Assembly: GCF_028687615.1 (NCBI RefSeq) | Contig: NZ_JAQTZU010000008.1 | Location: 62,001-126,000, forward strand | Direction of reading: 5' to 3' | DNA: 64,000 nt | Source: Methylovulum sp. | GTDB taxonomy: Bacteria > Pseudomonadota > Gammaproteobacteria > Methylococcales > Methylomonadaceae | In this document: positions 29,553 to 38,460 of the stretch, in pieces | Layout: the number at the start of each line of letters is the position of its first letter | Numbering within the stretch: position 1 is the first letter of the stretch | Program-made: the position numbers and the translations under genes | The notes under the pieces: generated by a model | Database searches by the model: none | Seen by the model: only the letters and a program-made list of their open reading frames with translations | What the model was told of the DNA's origin: nothing

Positions 29553-30683
29553 ATGCGATTAAGTTTTCTGAAAATTTTGGTGGCGGGTGTGTTGTCAGCA
29601 ACGGTTGGTGCGGGTTGGGCGATGGAAAATCATCAGGAGCTGTTAAAAAACCTGCATTTGCCTGAAGGTTTTAGCATTTCGGTCTACGCCGATAATTTGC
29701 CGAATGCGCGAAGCCTGGCCTTGGGCGATAAAGGCGTGGTGTTTGTCGGCACCGGCAAGGAAGGTAAGGTCTATGCGGTTGCCGATAGCAATGGCGACGG
29801 TGTTGCCGAACCGCACCAGTTGGTCGCCAGCGGTTTGACTATGCCCAACGGCGTGGCTTACAAGGACGGTGCGCTGTATGTCGCCGCCATTAACCGCATC
29901 CTGCGCTACGATGCGATAGGCCAGCATCTGGATCATCCGCCCGCGCCTGTGGTCGTGTACGATAAATTTCCTGAAGACAAACATCATGGCTGGAAATACC
30001 TGCGCTTCGGGCCGGATGGCAAGCTCTATACCGCTGTCGGTGCGCCGTGCAATATTTGCAATCCTGAAAAAGACATTTACACCGCGCTGGTCAGGCTCAA
30101 TCCCGATGGCAGCGATTTGGAAATCCTGGCGCGGGGCATACGCAACACGGTCGGTTTTGATTGGCAACCGCAAACTAACGAATTGTTTTTCAATGACAAC
30201 GGACGCGATTATTTAGGTGAAGACGCACCGCCCGATGAATTGAACCGTTGGGCTGGTAAAGGCGGACATTTTGGTTATCCGTATTGCCACGGCGGCGATA
30301 TTCCTGATCCTGAATTTGCCGCCGGCAAAAAATGCGCGGATTTTACCGCTCCCGTCTGGAAATATCCCGCGCATGTCGCCCCCTTGGGAATGCGTTTTTA
30401 TCAAGGTGGCCTGTTTCCAGCCGAGTATAAAAATCAATTGTTCGTCGCCCAGCACGGTTCATGGAACCGTAGCGAACCGCAAGGCTACAAGGTGGTGTTG
30501 GTCAAGTTTGACAAGCAGGGCGAAGTGGTTGCCGAAGAAGATTTTATCAGCGGTTGGCTGGATAAAGACGGTGCAGTGTCAGGACGCCCGGTGGATATTT
30601 TGGCGTTGCCGGATGGTGGGCTGTTGGTCAGTGATGATAAGAATGGCCTGGTTTATAAGGTTTCTTATCATTCCAAGCACTGA
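29553..30683 (+). CDS. Exported sorbosone/aldose-dehydrogenase-like beta-propeller protein
   Basis: A 376-residue protein with a signal peptide (MRLSFLKILVAGVLSATVGAGWA), so periplasmic. The mature part is a beta-propeller like PQQ-dependent soluble glucose/aldose dehydrogenases and L-sorbosone dehydrogenase. It has LPEGFSISVYADNLPNAR near residues 36-53, HHGWKYLRFGPDGKLY near 145-160, GIRNTVGFDWQP near 195-206 and FVAQHGSWNRSEPQGYKV near 298-315. The exact substrate and the presence of PQQ cannot be confirmed from sequence. It is flanked on the left by a MITE and on the right by a palindromic repeat. Confidence 0.8.
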   Translation: MRLSFLKILVAGVLSATVGAGWAMENHQELLKNLHLPEGFSISVYADNLPNARSLALGDKGVVFVGTGKEGKVYAVADSNGDGVAEPHQLVASGLTMPNGVAYKDGALYVAAINRILRYDAIGQHLDHPPAPVVVYDKFPEDKHHGWKYLRFGPDGKLYTAVGAPCNICNPEKDIYTALVRLNPDGSDLEILARGIRNTVGFDWQPQTNELFFNDNGRDYLGEDAPPDELNRWAGKGGHFGYPYCHGGDIPDPEFAAGKKCADFTAPVWKYPAHVAPLGMRFYQGGLFPAEYKNQLFVAQHGSWNRSEPQGYKVVLVKFDKQGEVVAEEDFISGWLDKDGAVSGRPVDILALPDGGLLVSDDKNGLVYKVSYHSKH

Positions 30684-30999
30684 AGGATGTGTTGAAGTTT
30701 ATGTAATGAAGCCATTCAGGGTTTATGTCCATCAGGGTGCAAAAAGACTGGAAGCTCTAAGGATTTGGCTAAAAATAACTTCCCGAACTGTCATTGCCGA
30801 AATCGTAGAGACCTGGCAGGTTTTTGAAACCTGCCAGGTCTTAAATCAGGAAGTTAATATTGGCCGAATCCTAAATCCCATACAGTTTATGTCGAACAAT
30901 CGCTAGGGAAAACGCATGAATTGGTGTTCAAATTCTGTCTAGGTTTTGTTAAGCTTGTGTTAGTATTGCCATTTCAGTAATTGATGCAAAGAAGCAACC
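30684..30999. other. Intergenic region before the MerR-B12 regulator
   Basis: This 316-base gap contains no convincing gene. It holds the palindrome at 30809-30841 and presumably the promoter of the regulator gene at 31000; I see no well-spaced -35/-10 pair. Confidence 0.5.
30809..30841. repeat. 33-bp perfect palindrome (family copy 2)
   Basis: AGACCTGGCAGGTTT, loop TTG, and AAACCTGCCAGGTCT: 15 perfect pairs. Compared with the copy at 28285-28317, two bases of the left arm changed from TT to GG and the facing bases changed from AA to CC, so pairing is kept. It lies downstream of the sugar dehydrogenase. Confidence 0.85.
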
Positions 31000-31986
31000 A
31001 TGATCAACCCTAATGACGACTCGGCACAATATTTAATCAGCACGGTTTCTAAAAGATCGGGTGTTAAATCTGATCTGGTCAGGGCTTGGGAGCGTCGCTA
31101 TCAAGCTGTGACACCAACCCGTACTTCTGGCGGGCATCGCGTTTATACGGCCCAGGACATTGCCCGTCTAAAACTACTCAATCAGGCAACCAATATCGGG
31201 CATAGCATTAGCCAAATTGCCCGATTGCCAATTGAGGATTTGAAACAATTGGTCAAAGATGAAACGGGGCTAAGTGTCCAGTCGTTAGCCCCGGCACCTG
31301 CTGGCGATAGGCTGTATCTTGCCGAAGAGTACATTGATAAATGTTATTTGGCGGTGTTGGCGTTTGATGCCAATGTGCTGGAAGCGCATTTTGAACATGC
31401 CATAGTCGAGCTGGGTTCAGAAGCATTCATTGAACACTTGTTGACGCCATTGCTGACCAAAATTGGCGAACGTTGGCGTAGTGGTGAACTCAGGCCGGTG
31501 CATGAACACATGGCTTCATCGATTATCCGCTCATTGACGTATATTTTACGCAATAACAATCCTATTTCCGCCCATGCCCCCAGAATGATTGTGTCCACAC
31601 CTATCGGACAGTTGCACGAGTTGGGCGCATTGCTTGCGGCGATTATTGCCGAGCTGAAAGCTTGGAAAGTGACCTATCTTGGGGCTAATTTGCCTGCGGA
31701 AGAAATTGCCGCCGCTGTTAAGTTCACCAATGCGCGGGCGGTGACTTTGAGCATCAGTTTTAATGCCGATGATTTGACTATACCCAAAGAAATCAGACGC
31801 TTGAAAAAACTGCTGGGGCAAAATGTTGCGTTGATTGTCGGTGGTCGGGCGGCGGCGCATTACAAAGCTGTCCTTGACGAGGTTGGGGTGTTAAATATCC
31901 AAAGTTATGATCATTTTCGGACGGTTCTTGATGAATTGGCGGTTGATGCCTACAGTGGGCGGGAAACGGCAGGGGAAACGGTTTGA
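31000..31986 (+). CDS. MerR-family regulator with B12-binding domain (CarH/LitR-like)
   Basis: A 328-residue regulator. Residues about 12-80 are a MerR winged helix (SGVKSDLVRAWERRY, then GGHRVYTAQDIARLKLL). Residues 110-190 are the helical cap and 195-300 the Rossmann cobalamin-binding domain. The cap has the W-x9-EH motif of adenosylcobalamin photoreceptors (Trp159, Glu169, His170). The lower-ligand motif normally E/D-x-H-x-x-G reads QLHELG, keeping His206. The residue after Trp159 is Arg, where light-sensing CarH has His. It may regulate carotenoid or light-stress genes as CarH/LitR do, but its light response is unproven. The YcgN-like gene follows closely. Confidence 0.85.
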   Translation: MINPNDDSAQYLISTVSKRSGVKSDLVRAWERRYQAVTPTRTSGGHRVYTAQDIARLKLLNQATNIGHSISQIARLPIEDLKQLVKDETGLSVQSLAPAPAGDRLYLAEEYIDKCYLAVLAFDANVLEAHFEHAIVELGSEAFIEHLLTPLLTKIGERWRSGELRPVHEHMASSIIRSLTYILRNNNPISAHAPRMIVSTPIGQLHELGALLAAIIAELKAWKVTYLGANLPAEEIAAAVKFTNARAVTLSISFNADDLTIPKEIRRLKKLLGQNVALIVGGRAAAHYKAVLDEVGVLNIQSYDHFRTVLDELAVDAYSGRETAGETV

Positions 31987-32024
31987 AAAATCTTGGGACA
32001 GTCAATTGGGGCAGTCAAGTGGCG

Positions 32025-32465
32025 ATGAATTTTTGGCAAAGCAAAAAATTGCCTGAAATGACCGCCGAAGAGTGGGAGGCTTTATGCGATGGTTGCGGGC
32101 AATGTTGTTTGCACAAATTGGAAGACGAAGATACTGGGCAAGTGGCCTTGACAAGCATCGCTTGCGATTTGTTGAATATCAAAACCTGCCGTTGTCGGCG
32201 ATATGGCGAACGCAGCCAGTTAGTCCCTGAATGTCTTGTTTTGCAGCAACATGATTTTGCCGAATATGGTCGTTGGTTGCCCAAAACCTGTGCTTATCGC
32301 TTGCTGGGTGAGGGCAAAGATTTGCCAGAATGGCATCCATTGGTGTCGGGTACGACGGAAAGCGTTAAAGCGGCGGGTATGAGAGTCAGCGGATATGCCT
32401 TGAAAGCCTCAAGGATCAAACGTTCTGAAGATTATGAAGACTATATTATTGAATGGCTGGATTAG
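32025..32465 (+). CDS. YcgN-like cysteine-cluster protein
   Basis: A 146-residue cytoplasmic protein of the UPF0260/YcgN family. It contains CDGCGQCCLHK near residues 21-31, a CRCRRY motif near 55-60, and another cysteine before AYRLL. The CxxCxxCC-type pattern suggests metal or Fe-S binding, but the role is unknown. I chose the ATG at 32025 (MNFWQSKKLPEMTAEEWEAL), the usual family start; a TTG at 31983 overlapping the previous stop would add 14 residues. It is convergent with, and overlaps by four bases, the gene on its right. Confidence 0.85.
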   Translation: MNFWQSKKLPEMTAEEWEALCDGCGQCCLHKLEDEDTGQVALTSIACDLLNIKTCRCRRYGERSQLVPECLVLQQHDFAEYGRWLPKTCAYRLLGEGKDLPEWHPLVSGTTESVKAAGMRVSGYALKASRIKRSEDYEDYIIEWLD

Positions 32466-32854
32466 TCTTTGATGTTGATCACAATGCCGGCGCCATCAAC
32501 CGATTTTTGCTTTTCAATTTCCGGTTCCGGTGAAATAATCCAGCCGCCCTTAAGTTGAAATGGCGGTGCGGTTTTTTGGGGTTTAGCCGTGAATAATCCG
32601 TCAAACTCGTCCTGTGGGCTATGTTTGGTTCCAACCAATGCCGGTTTGCCAAAGTCTGGATTTTTAAAGGGGATGCTTAGGTCTAGTGGTGGTGCCGCTG
32701 TTTGTGTCCCCGCCATTTTGTTATTATCACCAACATCAGCCTCCGTTTTTGCCATTGTTACGGGTAGCTTTTGTTGGGATGAGGGTTTAAAGCCGGTTAG
32801 CAACACCGATGAAGCAGCCAGCAATACCAGGATAAACAAGCGATGAGTTTTCAT
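32462..32854 (-). CDS. Small exported protein of unknown function
   Basis: A 130-residue protein with a signal peptide (residues 1-20, hydrophobic LFILVLLAASSVLLTGF). There is no cysteine for lipid attachment, so it should be released to the periplasm. The mature part is proline- and lysine-rich with no recognised domain. It is convergent with the YcgN-like gene. Its upstream side is a repeat cluster. Confidence 0.6.
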   Translation of the reverse strand: MKTHRLFILVLLAASSVLLTGFKPSSQQKLPVTMAKTEADVGDNNKMAGTQTAAPPLDLSIPFKNPDFGKPALVGTKHSPQDEFDGLFTAKPQKTAPPFQLKGGWIISPEPEIEKQKSVDGAGIVINIKD

Positions 32855-32891
32855 ATTGATTTCCCCACTTCAGTTATAAAGTTGCTTGGTC

Positions 32892-33165
32892 TTATTCATT
32901 GTTTCATAAACGCTTGTTGGGCAGAGAATTTCCTGTCCAAACTTTTAGAACGTGTTTTAAAAGCTGCTACGCGGTTCGATTGCGGCGTTGCGCGGTGCTC
33001 AAAATCCTCATGTACTCCAGTACACTCCGGTTTTTCCGCTCCGTGCGCCTCGGCAACTGCTCCTGCGTTGCTCTACCTCCTGCATCCCTGCAGTCGTTGC
33101 ACTCGAACCGCTCGCGACGCTTTTAAAACACGTTCTTAGGCAAGCACTTATGAAACAATGAATAA
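32892..33165. repeat. Outer 25-bp inverted repeats enclosing MITE copy B
   Basis: The 25 bases at 32892-32916 (starting TTATTCATTGTTTCATAA) match the reverse complement of 33141-33165 at 23 of 25 positions. MITE copy B sits between them. Removing the MITE and one target copy leaves an element of about 83 bp with terminal inverted repeats, so one small element has inserted into another. Confidence 0.7.
32948..33135. mobile_element. MITE-like element, copy B (188 bp), inverted relative to copy A
   Basis: A 188-bp element with the same 17-bp terminal inverted repeats as copy A, flanked by the 3-bp duplication TTA (32945-32947 and 33136-33138). Read on the minus strand it matches copy A almost throughout, with a handful of substitutions and a one-base length difference. 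It is nested in a second inverted-repeat element. No transposase gene is present. Confidence 0.85.
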
Positions 33166-33191
33166 CTTATTGAAATTAATAACTTATTGAA
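33161..33191. repeat. 14-bp direct repeat AATAACTTATTGAA
   Basis: AATAACTTATTGAA occurs at 33161-33174 and again at 33178-33191. The first copy overlaps the end of the outer inverted repeat. It may be a local duplication left by element insertion. Confidence 0.6.
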
Positions 33192-33196
33192 TGGAT

Positions 33197-33265
33197 ATTA
33201 CAATCCCATAAGTTCTTGTACGGTATCCTAAATAATACTAAAGCCAGAACTTACGGGATTGTAAT
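33197..33265. repeat. 69-bp inverted-repeat element
   Basis: ATTACAATCCCATAAGTTCT at 33197-33216 matches the reverse complement of 33246-33265 with one mismatch, around a 29-base centre. It could be a very small mobile element or an RNA hairpin upstream of the phosphatase gene. Confidence 0.7.
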
Positions 33266-33341
33266 AATTGTATAGAAACAAAGCATAAATCAACTATCTT
33301 AAAGTAATATTATTTTGTCAATAAAACAGTGTTTAACTTGA

Positions 33342-35246
33342 GTGGCAGGAGCGGCCAATAAGGTGGTATGCCTAATCATTATCGAACAAGCGATAGGGCT
33401 TGACCCGCGCATTAAGCGGCTTAGCCCCGCTGCGGCTTATTTGCTGGGTTACCAGATTGCCGAATTGGTGGATAGACCCCTGGCAACAATTTGTGCCAAT
33501 ACGGATTGTGCCTACTTGCGGCGTTTGCTGCAAGACACCATCGCCGATAAAGCGGTCGAATGTGAGTTGCTCACGCAAGCACATAAACGGCTGCCGGTGC
33601 GGATAACGGCATCAGAATTATCCGCTCCAGATACCAACAAACGCGAAATTGCCCTGCTCATAGATTTCATAACCGCGGGCCAGCCAACCGCCGTAACCGG
33701 TTCCAATAAATGTCAAGAAATAGCCTCGGCATTAACAGAGAGCGAAGAGCGTTTCCGGCAAATGGCGGATATGACAGGGGAGTGGTTATGGGAGCAAGAC
33801 CCGCAAGGCTATTATATTTACAGTAGTTCGGCAGTGCAGCAGATTTTGGGTTACACGCAGAATGAAGTGATCGGCAAACACTATACCCGGTTTTTGACCA
33901 AGCAAAATGTCGCCGATTTGAAAAATAATGCCGATAGCCAACATGCGTTTTACGATTTGATCAATTATCACCGCCATAAAGACGGGCATCTGGTTTTTAC
34001 CGAATCGACGGGTATGCCGATAGTCGATGCGAATGGCAAGCTTTTCAAATGGCGTGGAGTTGACCGCGACATCACCGCCAAAAAATATTTCCAGGATGCG
34101 CTGATAGAAAGTGAAAGACGCACCCGCTTGATTATCGAAAGCTCCACCAACGCCATCGTCATTATGGATAGTTATGGCATCATCACCGACTGGAACCGGC
34201 AATCGGAAAAAATTTTTGGTTGGTCTGCCGAAGAAGCCATCGGTCAAAATTTGGATGAATTGATCGTGCCGCCCCGATTACGCCAAACGTTTCGGCAGTG
34301 GCTGAAATTGTTTTTGCACACGGGCAGGTGTCCTTGGCTAAATACCTTGCTTGAACAAGCCGCGATCCGTCGAAATGGTTCAGAATTTCCTATCGAACTG
34401 AGCGTGTCGCCGTTAAAAATCGGCAATAGTTATATTTTTAGCGGTTTTATCCACGACATCACTACGCGTAAAGCGGCTGAACAGCAAATCCGCGATGGGC
34501 AAATCACCTTGGCGATTGCCCAGAGTGAAATCAAAATAGCCCAGCAGATTCAAACTTCATTATTACCGTCTACACCGATACAATCGGCACATTTTGAAGT
34601 GACCGGCTTTTGTATGCCGGCGGATAAGATCGGCGGCGATTATTTCGATTATTTTTATCACAACGATAACTGCCTGGACATGGTGATCGCCGATGTGTCA
34701 GGGCATTCCATAGGCCCCGCGTTATTTATGGTCGAAACACGTAGTGTGATCCGCACCCAGGCCAGCCATTCGGGAGAGCCAGCGGCTATTTTGGGGTTGC
34801 TCAACCACTTTCTGTTTGAGGATTTAAATAAGGCCGACTTCTTCATCACGGCATTTTATTTACAATACGATATCGCCAGACAACAGCTCAGTTACGCCAA
34901 TGCCGGACATTCACCGCCGTTATTGCTTCGCGCCCAAGCGGGTGTTTGCGAATTATTGGATGCGGACGGCATGATTTTGGGTGTGCGCAAGGCGATTGTC
35001 TTCGAAGAAAAAAACTTGCTGTTAGGTGAAGGTGATGTGGTGTTGTTGTACACCGATGGGCTTACCGAAGCCGATAATGCCCAAGGTGAATTTTTTGGCC
35101 TGCAACGGGTTGGTGATGTGTTGGTGCAGCAAGCCGGCCAAAGCCCGCAAACGGTTATCGCCGCACTATTCAAGGCATTAAAAGATTTTTGCCAAAAAGA
35201 TTCGTTTAATGATGATATTACCTTGTTGCTTTTTAAACGGCGTTAA
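33342..35246 (+). CDS. PAS-sensor SpoIIE/RsbU-type PP2C phosphatase
   Basis: A 634-residue signalling protein starting at GTG. Residues about 15-110 are a diverged PAS-like region. Two clear PAS domains follow: about 130-250 (EERFRQMADMTGEWLWEQDP) and about 255-380 (RLIIESSTNAIVIMDSYGII). After a short coiled linker the SpoIIE-type phosphatase spans about 405-634, with metal-binding GGDYFDYF, VIADVSGH and the late LLYTDGLTEA and DDITLL motifs. Such proteins dephosphorylate anti-anti-sigma factors or similar partners in response to a PAS-sensed signal; no partner gene is adjacent. No membrane segment is seen, so it is cytoplasmic. Confidence 0.85.
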   Translation: MAGAANKVVCLIIIEQAIGLDPRIKRLSPAAAYLLGYQIAELVDRPLATICANTDCAYLRRLLQDTIADKAVECELLTQAHKRLPVRITASELSAPDTNKREIALLIDFITAGQPTAVTGSNKCQEIASALTESEERFRQMADMTGEWLWEQDPQGYYIYSSSAVQQILGYTQNEVIGKHYTRFLTKQNVADLKNNADSQHAFYDLINYHRHKDGHLVFTESTGMPIVDANGKLFKWRGVDRDITAKKYFQDALIESERRTRLIIESSTNAIVIMDSYGIITDWNRQSEKIFGWSAEEAIGQNLDELIVPPRLRQTFRQWLKLFLHTGRCPWLNTLLEQAAIRRNGSEFPIELSVSPLKIGNSYIFSGFIHDITTRKAAEQQIRDGQITLAIAQSEIKIAQQIQTSLLPSTPIQSAHFEVTGFCMPADKIGGDYFDYFYHNDNCLDMVIADVSGHSIGPALFMVETRSVIRTQASHSGEPAAILGLLNHFLFEDLNKADFFITAFYLQYDIARQQLSYANAGHSPPLLLRAQAGVCELLDADGMILGVRKAIVFEEKNLLLGEGDVVLLYTDGLTEADNAQGEFFGLQRVGDVLVQQAGQSPQTVIAALFKALKDFCQKDSFNDDITLLLFKRR

Positions 35247-35435
35247 TGCCGGGTACATGGAATACGGTTTCGGTAGTTTTTATTCCAAATCTCTCTTGAA
35301 AATTCCTCGGTAACGTCACAAGATGCTGGTTAATAACCTGTTTTAATGCCCTTTAACTTAGCCGTGCGCGAGTTCTGGTAACTGTGAAATAATAGCCTTT
35401 ACGCACAATATTTTTAACGACGATATAACAACATT

Positions 35436-37100
35436 ATGGCGCAATATATCTATTCCATGAACCGGGTCGGCAAAATCGTCCCGCCGAAAAAATACATCCT
35501 GAAAGACATTTCCTTATCGTTTTTCCCTGGCGCGAAAATTGGTGTGTTGGGTTTGAACGGCTCCGGTAAATCCACTTTGCTGAAAATTATGGCAGGCATC
35601 GACAAGGAAATCGAAGGCGAGGCGATACCGCTGAAAGGCATACACATAGGTTATTTGGCGCAAGAGCCACAACTCGACCCCAATAAGACCGTGCGCGGCA
35701 ATGTCGAAGAGTCCGTCGCCCATGTCAAAACCGCCTTGGGTGAATTGGATGCTGTTTATGCGGCCTATGCCGAGCCGGATGCCGATTTTGACAAATTGGC
35801 GGCGGATCAGGCGCGTCTGGAAGACATTATCAACGCGATGGACGGGCATAATATTGACCGCAAGTTGGAAGTCGCCGCCGATGCGTTGCGCTTGCCGGAT
35901 TGGGACGCCGAAGTCAGCAAATTATCGGGCGGGGAAAAACGTCGGGTCGCGCTGTGCCGTTTGCTGTTGTCCAACCCCGATATGCTGTTGCTCGACGAGC
36001 CGACCAACCATTTGGATGCCGAATCAGTTGCTTGGCTGGAGCGGTTCCTGCACGATTACACAGGTACAGTCGTCGCCGTGACCCATGACCGTTACTTTTT
36101 GGACAATGTCGCGGGCTGGATTTTGGAGTTGGACAGAGGCGCCGGTATTCCGTGGGAAGGCAATTATTCCAGTTGGTTAGAACAAAAAAGTGCCCGTTTG
36201 CTGCTGGAAGAGCGTCAGGAGTCTTCACGCCAAAAAGCCATGAAGCAAGAATTGGAATGGGTGCGCACCAATCCGAAAGGCCGTCATACCAAGAGCAAGG
36301 CGCGTCTGGTGCGGTTTGATGAATTATCATCGGTGGAAGTGCAAAAACGCAACGAAACCCAAGAGATTTACATCCCACCCGGGCCGCGTTTGGGTGATGT
36401 CGTGATCGAGGCCAATAATATCAGCAAGGGCTTTGGTGATCGTTTGTTAATCAATGAGTTGAGCTTTAAATTGCCACCCGGCGGCATAGTCGGCATTATC
36501 GGTCCGAACGGCGCGGGTAAATCGACCTTGTTTAGAATGATGGCGGGCTTTGAACAACCGGATTCCGGCACCTTGACAATGGGGCAAACCGTGCAATTGG
36601 CCTATGTTGACCAGTTGCGCGATGATTTGGATGCCAATAAAACCGTTTGGGAAGAAGTTTCCGATGGTTTGGATGTGATCACCGTCGGCAAATACGAAAC
36701 GCCATCACGCGCATATCTGGGGCGATTTAACTTCAAAGGCGGCGACCAACAAAAGCGTATAGGCGATTTGTCCGGCGGCGAGCGTAACCGTGTGCATTTG
36801 GCGAAATTGCTGAAAACCGGCGGCAATGTCTTGCTCCTTGACGAGCCGACCAACGATTTGGACGTAGAAACCTTGCGGGCATTGGAAGAGGCCTTATTGT
36901 CTTTCCCTGGCTGTGCCGTGGTCATTTCGCATGACCGATGGTTTTTGGACCGCATCGCCACGCATATTTTGGCGTTTGAAGGTGATAGCCAAGTGGTGTG
37001 GTTTGAAGGTAACTACGAAGATTACGAAGCGGACCGCCACCGCCGTTTAGGTAGCGATGCCGATAATCCAAAGCGGTTGAAGTATAAGAAGCTTGCTTAA
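35436..37100 (+). CDS. ettA: Energy-dependent translational throttle protein EttA
   Basis: EttA is an ABC-F ATPase that binds the ribosomal E site and gates entry into elongation according to ATP/ADP ratio. The 554-residue protein has two ABC cassettes: Walker [10 protein letters not shown] near residue 39 and GPNGAGKST near 355, LSGGE signatures near 165 and 447, and [11 protein letters not shown] / [11 protein letters not shown] Walker B motifs. The inter-domain arm is present ([18 protein letters not shown]). There is no membrane segment. It begins [19 protein letters not shown], as in orthologues. Confidence 0.96.
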   Translation: MAQYIYSMNRVGKIVPPKKYILKDISLSFFPGAKIGVLGLNGSGKSTLLKIMAGIDKEIEGEAIPLKGIHIGYLAQEPQLDPNKTVRGNVEESVAHVKTALGELDAVYAAYAEPDADFDKLAADQARLEDIINAMDGHNIDRKLEVAADALRLPDWDAEVSKLSGGEKRRVALCRLLLSNPDMLLLDEPTNHLDAESVAWLERFLHDYTGTVVAVTHDRYFLDNVAGWILELDRGAGIPWEGNYSSWLEQKSARLLLEERQESSRQKAMKQELEWVRTNPKGRHTKSKARLVRFDELSSVEVQKRNETQEIYIPPGPRLGDVVIEANNISKGFGDRLLINELSFKLPPGGIVGIIGPNGAGKSTLFRMMAGFEQPDSGTLTMGQTVQLAYVDQLRDDLDANKTVWEEVSDGLDVITVGKYETPSRAYLGRFNFKGGDQQKRIGDLSGGERNRVHLAKLLKTGGNVLLLDEPTNDLDVETLRALEEALLSFPGCAVVISHDRWFLDRIATHILAFEGDSQVVWFEGNYEDYEADRHRRLGSDADNPKRLKYKKLA

Positions 37101-37113
37101 GGAATGGTGTTCT

Positions 37114-37644
37114 ATGTTGGAAAATATGCAGGACGGTATCGAATATATTTATTTACGCGGGAATCATGAGCAAACCTTGCTGGATTTTTTGCAGGAAGTT
37201 TCGGTCGGTCTTGGCTTGCTTATGGCGGACAGGCAACTTTAGCGAGCTATGGTGTCAATGTCGCAAAAATACCTAGCAAACGCGAAGAATTTATTGATAT
37301 TCAAAGCCAGTTGAGAAACCACTTACCCGAAACCCATTATCGTTTTTTTACTCTGAACCCACAGTTCCTACATGTTGGGGAGGTATTTTTTTGTCCATGC
37401 CGAGATTAATCCGCGCTATTCCCTAGCAAGGCAAAGTCCCGAAGATTTGCTATGGATCCGCGATGAATTCACGAGCATTAAAAAGCCATTTGAAAAAATT
37501 ATTGTCCACGGCCATTCGGTGACGGACGAGCCGGAAGTGTTCCCCAACCGTATTGGCATTGACACCGGAGCCTATGCCTTCGGTGTGTTGACCTGCCTCA
37601 TTTTAGAATCAGATCAACAAAGGCTGATCCAGGCCCATTGTTGA
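37114..37644 (+). pseudogene. Decayed serine/threonine-type metallophosphoesterase
   Basis: Three frames read in succession make one recognisable phosphoesterase. MLENMQDGIEYIYLRGNHEQ starts at 37114 and stops at about 37240. SWLAYGGQATLASYGVN runs on in a second frame to about 37410. GRYFFVHAEINPRYSLARQ then continues in a third frame to 37644, including the HGHSVTDEPEVFPNRIGIDTGAY motif. Two frameshifts therefore break it. The N-terminal GDYVDRG metal motif expected about 30 residues before GNHE is missing, so the 5' end is also lost, probably at the ettA boundary. A remnant of a bis-nucleoside-tetraphosphatase/PP-like enzyme. Confidence 0.8.
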
Positions 37645-37648
37645 TCTT

Positions 37649-38455
37649 TTAGTCCGCAACCTTAATTTTCTTTTTACGGTAATTGTGTCCATAGAAAATT
37701 TCGGTCACTTCTTTTTGCAGTTTCTTTTGAATTTCCGCTTTTTCAGCCGCACTTAGATTACTTTCTTTTTCAAACAAATAATTCTCTAGTTCGGTTTCCT
37801 TGAGCATCATCTTCGTGTGGAAAATATTTTCTTGATAGACGTTTACGTCAATCATCTGGTAGCTTTCTTGCGTATCCCTGGCGATATAATTCTGGATTGA
37901 CGTGATATTGTGGTCGATGTAGTGTTTTTTGCCGGAAATGTCGCGGGTGAAGCCACGCACACGGTAATCCATGGTCACCACATCGGATTCAAAGCTGTGG
38001 ATCAGGTAATTCAACGCCTTCAGTGGTGAGATGCGCCCGCAAGTCGAAACGTCAATATCCGCGCGGAACGTGCTGATACCATTGTCGGGATGGCTTTCTG
38101 GGTAGGTGTGGACGGTGATATGGCTTTTGTCCAAATGCGCCAGCACGGTTTCCGGCAACGGGCCGGGTGACTGGCTGTTCATGCTCAACGGCGGCGTCAC
38201 ATCGCCTTCGGAAATCAGCATGGTGACGCTGGCGCCTTGTGGGTCGTAGTCCTGATGGGCGATATTGAGGATTTGTGCGCCAATAATCTCCGCGACATCT
38301 TTCAGGATTTGCGTCAGGCGGGTGGCGTTGTACGCTTCATCAATGTATTCGATATACGCCTGTTGTTGTTCGGCAGGGGCGTAGCAAATATCGTAGATGT
38401 TGAAACTGAGCGACTTGGTCAGATTGTTAAAGCCGTGTAATTGCAATTTGTTCAA
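37649..38455 (-). CDS. speD: S-adenosylmethionine decarboxylase SpeD (E. coli type)
   Basis: SpeD decarboxylates S-adenosylmethionine to supply aminopropyl groups for spermidine. The 268-residue proenzyme has the E. coli-type length and the self-cleavage site in [19 protein letters not shown] (near residues 135-153), where the serine becomes the pyruvoyl group. It also has [10 protein letters not shown] near 116 and [15 protein letters not shown] near 158. It links with metK in this window through shared S-adenosylmethionine. An OsmC-like gene lies immediately upstream on the same strand. Confidence 0.95.
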   Translation of the reverse strand: MNKLQLHGFNNLTKSLSFNIYDICYAPAEQQQAYIEYIDEAYNATRLTQILKDVAEIIGAQILNIAHQDYDPQGASVTMLISEGDVTPPLSMNSQSPGPLPETVLAHLDKSHITVHTYPESHPDNGISTFRADIDVSTCGRISPLKALNYLIHSFESDVVTMDYRVRGFTRDISGKKHYIDHNITSIQNYIARDTQESYQMIDVNVYQENIFHTKMMLKETELENYLFEKESNLSAAEKAEIQKKLQKEVTEIFYGHNYRKKKIKVAD

Positions 38456-38460
38456 AATAA

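Noticed and set aside
28285-30841. Start of a CRISPR array from the repeated palindromes
   Set aside because: Only two copies 2.5 kb apart with genes between; no regular spacing and no cas genes.
29302-33135. Composite transposon bounded by the two MITE copies
   Set aside because: Each copy has its own different target duplication (TCA and TTA), showing two independent insertions rather than one composite jump, and the genes between look native.
32843-33139. Open frames inside MITE copy B (and 29273-29515 in copy A)
   Set aside because: They exist only because the repeat lacks stops in some frames; the two copies differ in frame and ends, and no protein family matches.
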